NCBI GenBank assembly: GCA_033296885.1
Contig: MU863950.1
Location: forward strand, 62,001 to 126,000
DNA: 64,000 nt
Origin: Triangularia verruculosa
Taxonomy: Eukaryota; Ascomycota; Sordariomycetes; Sordariales; Podosporaceae
Direction: 5' to 3'
Part shown: positions 56,644-64,000 of the stretch, one piece after another
Numbering within the stretch: the stretch's first letter is position 1
How the letters are laid out: every line of letters starts with the position of its first letter
Notes under the pieces: model-generated
What the model was told of the DNA's origin: nothing
What the model saw: the letters and a program-made list of their open reading frames with translations, nothing else
Database searches by the model: none
Made by a program: the position numbers and the translations under genes

Positions 56644-58569
56644 TCAAAACATGCGATACATCTTCGCAAGCCAGAAACCGATGATGCAGAACGTAAGAAG
56701 AGTCCCGAGAATGCCGAAGAAAGGCGCAAGGGAGTCATCGTGCATCCACGGCACCGCCACGTTCATGCCAAATAGCCCCGTCACCACGTTGAGCGGGACG
56801 ATGATGGAGGCAAGGAGGGTGATCTTGCTCAAGACGCGGTTCGTGTTTGTCCCTTGGGCAATGCCGTCGATCGAGATCTGAGCGAGATAGTTGCTGTGGG
56901 CGCGAGAGAGCATCTTTTCGCAGTGTGCGAGATTGTTCATCATGGTGACAACGTGATCCTGGATATCACCAAGGTACATGCCAATGTCCATACGTGGCGT
57001 GACCTTGTAGTTTTCGTTGCACCTCTTGGTGAAGCCTCTCAGAACATCAGCCTTGCCGCCAAGCAGTCTCATCAAAGCCATCGTGTTTTTGCGGGCTGTG
57101 CCGATCTTGCGTAAGAATTGTGCCATGTCATCCGTGCGGGCAATGAACACCTCGTCCTCGATTTGGTCCGTCTCATTCTCCAGGGTCCGGATGTCAGGAG
57201 CAAATGAATCAACAATATCATCGCTATGATCCGAGTCAGCATACTTGTAGTTTTCATCCAGAATTGAGCACAAAGAAACTTACATCAAGGCATAACAAAT
57301 CCAGTCGCTACTGAGCGAAACGTAATCCTTGAGCATCGCGATTCTCTTCCGGACATGAGAGGCATGAGAATTCTTAGCGTAGCTAAAACTCAGCGTGCCC
57401 TCGCGGAAGACAACCGCGTAGATGTTGAAAGGCATGAACTCCTTCTCCCCAGTCTCCGGGTCATCCTCAATGTAGAATGACCGGAAGCAGGCAAAGTAGT
57501 ACGATGGAAAGAGTTCAATCTTCTCACGGGATTCTTGCGTCGTGATATCTTCAATTGTCAGGGGATGGATACCGAAGGCCCTGCAAACGGCGCGCACCTC
57601 CTCTTCAGAAGGATTCTTCATGTCCAACCACCACACACCATCGGTCTCGCCCTTGGGGAAACTGAAGAGACCGCGGATATCCTCGCCTTCAACAAGCAAT
57701 CCTTCAAGATCGGGAGCGTTGATTGTCGATTCCCACGCCGATGAGAAGAAGCTGACTCGGTTTGGATCGGGCTGAGGAACCGGGAGTTGGACCTGCTTGA
57801 GATGCTCCTCGTCCTGACCCTTCTCAGACCTATCTTGTTGACTCTCCGCATCGAACGCAGGGGACAAGAAATCACCGTCCAGAGTGACCATGGGGGTCGG
57901 AATGGTGGATTGATTAGTGGAGGGCCTGACATCCGTGAACATACGAATCGCCGAAGGGCGACGGGCTGCTTCACGGGCCTCGCTCTCGGCTTTCATAAAA
58001 TTCTCCAGGTAGTCAAAGTCGATGTACAGAGTATCACCCCTCCGTTCATCTTGAAGCGGGAAGCAAACATCTTCTTCGGCAGTCTTGTTGGTTGCAAGGC
58101 TGGCAGCATCATCACTTGCTGCCACAGTGACCTGCTTGCTGCGGTAACTACGCCGACTGGCAATTGATGCAGTCCTCTGAAGCGGCGGCTCCTCTTCGTC
58201 GCGCTCCGGCTTCGGTTCCGAAAACGACATATCGCGCTCCCGGCGACGGGCCTCGGCGAAAGCCTTGACCGAGTTGGGAGGCGATGAGGAGCGCTCCGAG
58301 GTCGACTCAATGGTAGGGCGGCGGTTTCGCCGCATGGTGGGCGAGTTTTCAGGCACGTCGTCATCAACGATGGCCTCTTCAAAATCGCGAACAACAGGTT
58401 GACCGGCAGCAACAGCTGCAACTTGTCGGGCCCCATAGAGAGAGTCAAACGTGCCTCGTCGAGGACGATCAGGACGGTGCACCGAAGCCACCTGGTTTCG
58501 GTGATCGTCCAGCTCAGGCACAGGGGTAGAGTACCCCGAGTTTCCGCCTATTTCCTCTCGGTCGGACAT
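56644..58569 (-). CDS. CorA-type Mg2+ transporter (Mnr2/Alr-like)
   Basis: Exons 58569-57284 and 57223-56644 (intron GTAAGT...TAG), 621 residues. The join gives ICYAL followed by IDDIVDSFAPDI, the conserved block of this family, which confirms the splice. The N-terminal 300 residues are charged and Ser-rich; then GVWWLDMKNPSEEEV, FGIHPLTIEDI and KIELFPSYYFACFRSF of the CorA cytoplasmic funnel. Two C-terminal TM helices follow, with the signature GMN at 581-583 (LFGMNVAVPW) at the end of TM1 and a short basic tail ending RMF. CorA pentamers move Mg2+ down its potential; Alr1 acts at the plasma membrane and Mnr2 at the vacuole in yeast, and the subfamily here is not resolved. The frame extends upstream to 58638 without ATG, so 58569 (MSDREEIGG) is taken as start. 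Confidence 0.92.
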
Positions 58570-60187
58570 TGTGACGGTAATTCTCTGCTTGTCGTCGTGG
58601 CTGATCCGGTGATATCGATCGCTCAGTTTCCTCCCCAATCTTCTTGCTCAGCTTCCCTACTATTCCAAATGCAATGGGCCCTAATCCAGCCCAAGAGCCC
58701 CTATCAAGGACTCACTCGCAGCGCATGTTGCCGTGGTCTCGTCGCAGGAAAGCACCAGCGGGGGCAGCGAACGGCCGGGAGCCGTCCGCAACGACGCTCG
58801 TGTAAAACACCTGAATGTGAAGAGAAAAGTCGCAGTCCCGGGGCTCTGGTACAGCGACGCTTGAAAAGGGTGGCGAGGTGGGTTCTTCGTTGTGTGATGT
58901 CAAAATAGACTTGTGAGCTGCCAAGTTAAGGCGGCTTCTTGTTCACTCCGCTGTAGACCAACTCTGGCCCTAGGAGCGAACGTGGAGAAGAAAACGTTGA
59001 ATCGTCGGAGCCCGCCAGCTTGTGACGACGAAGCGATTGAGACGACTGTGCGACTTGGGAACCGTAAGGTATATACGTCGCAGTCTCGGCGCGCTATCGT
59101 GATGGCCTGATCAAACCGGCGACTGGTATCGAAAATATCGGTGCTGAGGTTCAGTAAGAGGTAGCGATGTAAGTTAGCAAGCGGCGGTGGTTGCTAGGGA
59201 AAACAGTCGACAGGTATTGCCTGTTTTTAGGTTGATGATGTTGTCGCTAAGAGGTGGTGAAAGGAGGAAGAGCAGGAGGTTGACCGCGTCTCCAAGCTGA
59301 TGGTCAGATATGCGATGCCGTATGACGTTCCAGATTCACCTTAGGGAGGGAGCCAGGGGTGGACCACAGGTGAATTCAAAAATTCGAAAAAGCCCCTGTA
59401 TGAATATTCACTTCGCTTGACAGGGAGAGGTGAAGTTCAAAAGTCCAGTCCCCAGCTTGTCGAGGAAGAGGGGTCGGATGGGATGGTGCTCTGGGGCCCA
59501 GCGACAGACTTTTGGTGGTTGACCTTTGTTCAAAGAAAATCCAAGTTGTTGGTCAGGGAAGGCTTTCCATCCCGGCCCGGTGCTTGACACCTGCACGGGT
59601 TGGAAAAAGTTTGGCCACTTAGCGCCACCACTGTTAGTCATCGCTAACAAAAGCCCGCAAATCGGGTATCAAAGGCCGAAGAACTCGTACAATTGCGTAA
59701 GGTACGCAAACAGGGCAGAGGCGCCCTCATCGTCCGGAGACGAGAGCAGCTGGAAAATCCGATGACGCTCCATCTCAGAGATAAGCTCCCATCCTCAATT
59801 CCGGCAACTCACTACCAATGAGATGAGACAACAGCCCACGCGAAAATACATTGAAGCACATGCACAGTGCGTTTTGATAGGGGAGTTGTGTTCAGCCTCA
59901 ACAGGGGCTGTTGGGCTTTGACGCAGTAGCGCCTCGCTAAATGCACCAAATCTTCCGGGAAGTGGGAGTATTCTGGAGTTTCTGATTGGCCGGTCGCATC
60001 CAGTCCCACGGTGCCCCCAGAAGACACGTTGAAACCAATTGCAGGTCCACTCTTTAAACATCAATCGCTGTGGACCACAGGCACCTAGACCACAGCACAT
60101 CACGAACAACCTAGCCATATCGATCGGGATAGCCACCACGACATTGGCACCACTTCCCTGTCCAGACTCACCCATTGATCACCCAAC
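58570..60187. other. Divergent intergenic region, CorA gene / SPC1
   Basis: 1.6 kb with both promoters. No gene or RNA recognised. Confidence 0.55.
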
Positions 60188-60613
60188 ATGGCAGAACAAC
60201 TCCTGGAGCAAGCCCGCGACATCTTCGAGGGCCAAATTGTACGTCTCCGTCATGAGAACCGTCACCCAGAAAGAATCACCAAGCTGACTTACACAACGCA
60301 GGACTTTGAAGGCCAAAAGCTAGTAGAGCTTCTCGTCAATGTATCTCTCTCGCTAGTGGGAGTAAGTTCCTCCCCTTGGCTGTCATGCCAGATCCTCGTT
60401 ACTGACTGCCCACAGGCCATCGCCTTCCTCGTTGGCTACTTCCTGCAAGACATCAAGCTCGCCGTCTACGTCGGTCTCGCTGGCACCGCCGCCACCTTTC
60501 TCCTTACCGTCCCTCCCTGGCCAATGTACAACAAGAACCCCGTCAAGTGGCTGCCGGTAGCGGGAGCTGCCCCGCCAGCAAACATAGTGATTGACGAGAA
60601 CATGCTGCGATGA
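60188..60613 (+). CDS. SPC1: Signal peptidase complex subunit Spc1 (SPCS1/SPC12)
   Basis: Exons 60188-60238, 60302-60361, 60416-60613; 102 residues, close to the yeast length of 94. After a short cytosolic lead (MAEQLLEQARDIFEG, DFEGQKL) come two TM helices forming a hairpin: ELLVNVSLSLVGAIAFLVGYFL and LAVYVGLAGTAATFLLTV, then PPWPMYNKNPVKWLP, the family signature after TM2. Spc1 is a non-catalytic ER-membrane subunit of signal peptidase; yeast and animal work indicates a role in excluding TM segments from cleavage. Both introns fall in phase 0 and joining restores the DFEGQKL and VGAIAF contexts. Confidence 0.95.
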   Translation: MAEQLLEQARDIFEGQIVRLRHENRHPERITKLTYTTQDFEGQKLVELLVNVSLSLVGVSSSPWLSCQILVTDCPQAIAFLVGYFLQDIKLAVYVGLAGTAATFLLTVPPWPMYNKNPVKWLPVAGAAPPANIVIDENMLR

Positions 60614-60942
60614 GGGCGTAGGGCTGGACGATATGTGTTTTTCATAAGGAGCGCAAGTTTGATTTATTGGGTTCAAGGGAAATGGTCTCTTTCACTGTTG
60701 GCATCTGTGGCATCGATACGTGGATGGTGGTGTGTCCGAGGATGCAATTGCGCATCAAGTAGAGTAATGAACGTCGTTGGAGTTCGCTAACTAGGGCCTT
60801 CTCAAACCGCAAACTCCGCTTGTGAAGTAAGACTCAAGTGCATATGCTCGTGTTGTAAACCCAGTCCCAAACTCCCAAATAACCACTATTCGTCGTCCCG
60901 TCCGGCTGTGCAATATCCCAACATTATGCCTAGCTGCGTTGT
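60614..60942. other. Convergent 3' interval, SPC1 / RBX1
   Basis: 329 bp between two convergent stop codons, holding the two 3' UTRs. Nothing else seen. Confidence 0.65.
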
Positions 60943-61414
<472 letters not shown>

Positions 61415-62942
61415 GGTTGTGTGTCGCTGTTTTGTGGAATCGAGGGAGAGACGTGGAGTGATGGGAGATGTGCAACTAAAGTATGCCGATATTGGTGAGA
61501 GAAGTCGGTTTGCCTTTGCTGGCTGCTGCGAAATCGTAGTCCTACCAGGCCGTGTTGGTCAGTGTCCGCTTTGATTTATTGGTGCAGGGCAAGGCTGTAC
61601 AGAGACGTTGGGCTTATGACATCAACCACGAACCAGAGTCAAAATTTATCCTTCAATTTTCGCTTCAAAGTACTAAGCTCTTCCCCAACACTCTACCGGC
61701 AGTGAAAGAGACGCTCCCACCAAAGCTCCTGATGAATGGAAATTCGACGATACTGGACAGGCACGAACAACAGCCCAGGCAGTTGCACGTCGCAGCAATG
61801 CCTGGGAAGCTGACGGCCCCCGCCACAGCCCCGCACTGGCCGATGTGGCACGCTGGGCATCGATATATGCATAATTACGCTCACTCTGGATCATTGCATA
61901 GAGGCTTCGTTTGTTGCAAACCATGCAGGTCGGAACTGTTGCAAACCGGGACCCTTGCGGATGCCACCCTACCTTGATCGCTTCGCTCGCAGAGACGTCA
62001 TGATCATAGTGTCGCTCTATGGAAACATTACGACGTTATCATGCTGGCTGGGGGGCTGGGGGGCTGCCTCAAGTGAGGTCTGCCAGGTCCAGAGCTTGGC
62101 AGCTGGGACAAAGACTGGGAGCAGTGTGGGAGTTGGTGCGGCCACAGCCACTTCTCTGCGTTCAGCATTCCATCAGCCAAGAACTGGACCTTCTTGGACT
62201 GCTATCCCTTTAACCGTCGCGATGGATGATAAGGTTTCTGGTTCTGGAAAACGTCGTTCAAGCCATCGGGGCAGGTGGCTTTCAATGTCCGTCCAAGCGG
62301 TCTGAGAAGGACCTGATCAGTTGATGATCTTGACACATAGAAAATTCACACAAAATGGAGGATTTGGTGGCCATTAATAAGTTGGCAAAGAGCAACCCGA
62401 CACCCTCATTGGACCCTTTGGCACAAGTGAATGCGATTAGCGGCTAATCGAAGGCGCGCCCGGGCCAGGGGCAAGATGGAATTCAGGCCTGGCTGCCAGG
62501 TCAGCCTGCCCGATCAACGACGGTATTAATATGCGGTATCCTAGGGAAGCCCCAGCTAGTTGACTCCTCCCGCCTCCATCGCGATTCTCTTTCCTACCAC
62601 AACAAACAAACCCCTCAAAAACACCCCAAAAACAACATGCGCAGAGAAGCGACCGCCGAAAAAATCATCATTGCCAATTACAGTAGTCTTACCGAGTCAT
62701 CACCAAGGACCAGCGCTCCATTTGCCCGACCATCAGCCATCACGTCAACCTTGTCAACCAGAGTCGTCCCCCGCCCTCCCATCCCATAAATCGTCACTCG
62801 AGTTTCGAGTAAACCACACCACCACAACCACCACCGACACAAACCCTCTGTGCGCCACGGCGAAAAAAGGGTTTAAATCTTCTTGGCTGACAATCCGACT
62901 AACGATAAATATCTCTCTGATCCCCCTCTCACTCTTACAGCT
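61415..62942. other. Divergent intergenic region, RBX1 / PNRC-motif gene
   Basis: 1.5 kb with both promoters. From about 62540 the + strand looks like a 5' leader: C/A-rich, a 50-codon upstream ORF (62637-62789), and a 3' splice site CTTACAG at 62934-62940 just before the ATG. Confidence 0.55.
62637..62789 (+). promoter_or_regulatory. Candidate upstream ORF in the leader of the PNRC-motif gene
   Basis: ATG in good fungal context (AACAACATGC), 50 codons, stop TAA at 62787-62789. The peptide includes SAPFARPSAITSTLSTR. It precedes the probable 5' UTR intron, whose acceptor is at 62934-62940. It could regulate translation, or could be a first coding exon if a donor exists within it; no strong in-phase donor was found. 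Confidence 0.4.
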
Positions 62943-64000
62943 ATGCTGGATCAACAACAGCGACAGCCGCACGAACAACTGCGTGCTAAGCACACTCCAG
63001 GCAGGCGGCGACCAAAGCGGCCAGGCAACTCTCCTGCCCTCAAGAACTATGCCTCAGAAAACGATGTGCCCAGCGACGCTTGCTTACCGGTCGACCTCAG
63101 CATTCCGCTGACGCCGCAGAAGTCTGTGCCAAACAGCCCCGCCCCAGTCTCGTCGCAGGCGCAATCCAGTCAATCGGGCAAGTCGAAAGCTCGCACGTCG
63201 AACAGTAAGCCGCGTCCAAAATCAGGCCCTTCGACGTCTCCTGTTCCGCCCAGGCAAGGCCGCAACTCTCCTCCTGACTCGGCGCCTCCAAAGACGGCTA
63301 GTCTTCCTGCTGCCTATGCTGGAGCGACATTCCATGCGTCGCCGGCTCCCGCTTCCCTCCCGATTCCCAGTTTTCTTGCCCCCAAGGCCCTGGATTCGCC
63401 TGGTACCAAGGACACCGGCCGCGCTAGTTCAGAGCCTTCGCCTCCTGCCACTGATAGCGAGGCCGCCACCCCTCGGCAGAGGATCATGAGTGCGGAAATC
63501 ACACGAGAAGAGTCGCCGCTCGATTTCTTCTTCAAGGCGCACCGAGCTGAGAAGGAGAGCGCCGCCCGAAGAGCAAGCACGGCAAATATTTCGATCCCTT
63601 CCTCTGGCATGTACTCACCGCCAGCTCAGTCGCACTCTCCTTTGGCGCCTAGGACAGTCCCGAACGGTATTGATGCTCGTCGTCCCCAGCGGCCAGTGTA
63701 TCAGCGGAATGGATCAAGCGGAATTTCAACTTCGGAGCTGGATGGTAACCCAAGGGCTCCCATGGGCCCAGCATTCTCGACACCCTATAACGATCGGCTT
63801 CGGGCAGCAGGACGCATCAACGAAAAGCCAACAAACTCGCCACAGAACGCTATCCATCAGCAACATCAACAACAGCAGTTCCGCCCCCAGCAGCAATCAT
63901 CGCCCGCAGACGCTACCGAGAGGCTCAAGCAGTTTCTTGCCATTGGTTCTCAACCCCCGATCAAGTTGGATTTCACCAAAGCATCATCTCAACCCAAGAA
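62943..64000 (+). CDS. PNRC-motif protein, probable mRNA-decapping enhancer, 5' part
   Basis: Open from ATG 62943 (two bases after a CTTACAG acceptor) to the window end, 352 codons, continuing beyond. Disordered, Ser/Pro/Gln-rich. Basic N-terminus (TPGRRRPKRPGNS) followed by LKNYASENDVPSD. Residues 125-144 (YAGATFHASPAP then LPIPSF) match the PNRC motif of human PNRC1/2 and yeast Edc1/Edc2, in which LPxPxF-type sequences bind the Dcp1 EVH1 domain and activate Dcp2 decapping. A second conserved-looking block SPLDFFFKAHRAEK lies at 191-204, and a Gln-rich tract near 290-310. The role in mRNA decay is inferred from the motif. The acceptor right before the ATG implies a 5' UTR intron or an unseen upstream coding exon. 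Confidence 0.8.
   Translation, partial: MLDQQQRQPHEQLRAKHTPGRRRPKRPGNSPALKNYASENDVPSDACLPVDLSIPLTPQKSVPNSPAPVSSQAQSSQSGKSKARTSNSKPRPKSGPSTSPVPPRQGRNSPPDSAPPKTASLPAAYAGATFHASPAPASLPIPSFLAPKALDSPGTKDTGRASSEPSPPATDSEAATPRQRIMSAEITREESPLDFFFKAHRAEKESAARRASTANISIPSSGMYSPPAQSHSPLAPRTVPNGIDARRPQRPVYQRNGSSGISTSELDGNPRAPMGPAFSTPYNDRLRAAGRINEKPTNSPQNAIHQQHQQQQFRPQQQSSPADATERLKQFLAIGSQPPIKLDFTKASSQPK

Noticed and set aside
62560..63111. 183-codon + strand frame overlapping the PNRC-motif gene start
   Set aside because: No ATG at its beginning and out of frame with the conserved YAGATFHASPAP protein; it crosses the leader intron.

Overview
The window is nuclear DNA of a filamentous ascomycete, most likely a sordariomycete of the Sordariales type. 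Evidence: short introns (about 46-100 nt) with GTAAGT/GTACGT/GTATGT donors and (C/T)AG acceptors, moderate GC, CT- and A-rich leaders, and fungal-type families (CENP-A ending in WGGAGW, an mL67/Mhr1 mitoribosomal protein, a SREBP-like bHLH factor, a CorA/Mnr2-type Mg transporter, a PNRC-motif decapping factor). I see no transposon, rRNA, tRNA, CRISPR or AT-rich RIP-type block. No ATG-to-stop frame gives most of these proteins directly; gene models below were assembled by joining exons with in-phase splice sites.

Layout. 1-16,977 is compact: the 3' end of a sulfotransferase-like gene (+), MHR1/mL67 (-), a CBM48 protein with a probable C-terminal membrane anchor (-), IWR1 (+), a secreted/vacuolar metallophosphoesterase (+), acireductone dioxygenase ADI1 (+), a derlin (-) and the centromeric histone CENP-A (+). 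18-34 kb is looser: a bHLH regulator (-), a secreted Thr/Ser-rich and Cys-rich protein (+), a single-pass membrane protein with an Arg/Glu-rich tail (-), and the Paf1-complex subunit CTR9 (+).

33,398-55,227 is nearly empty: a 14.3 kb tract without a recognisable gene leads into a TALE/KN homeobox regulator (47,654-49,110, +), followed by another 6.1 kb without a gene that is dense in microsatellites. At 55.2-56.0 kb (-) lies a broken glycyl-tRNA synthetase copy that still carries an intron-like segment, so it looks like a DNA-level duplication relic.

56.6-64 kb is compact again: a CorA-type Mg transporter (-), signal peptidase subunit SPC1 (+), the cullin-RING protein RBX1 (-, reconstructed from three small exons) and the 5' part of a PNRC-motif mRNA-decay factor (+) running off the window.

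The genes are mostly unrelated housekeeping functions; I see no biosynthetic cluster or operon-like unit. Thematic links are weak: derlin and SPC1 both act at the ER membrane, IWR1 and CTR9 both serve RNA polymerase II. The points most worth a second look are the gene-free tract around the homeobox gene, the GlyRS relic, the CBM48 tail-anchored architecture that appears only when a missed last exon is added, and several splice-site ambiguities that change proteins.
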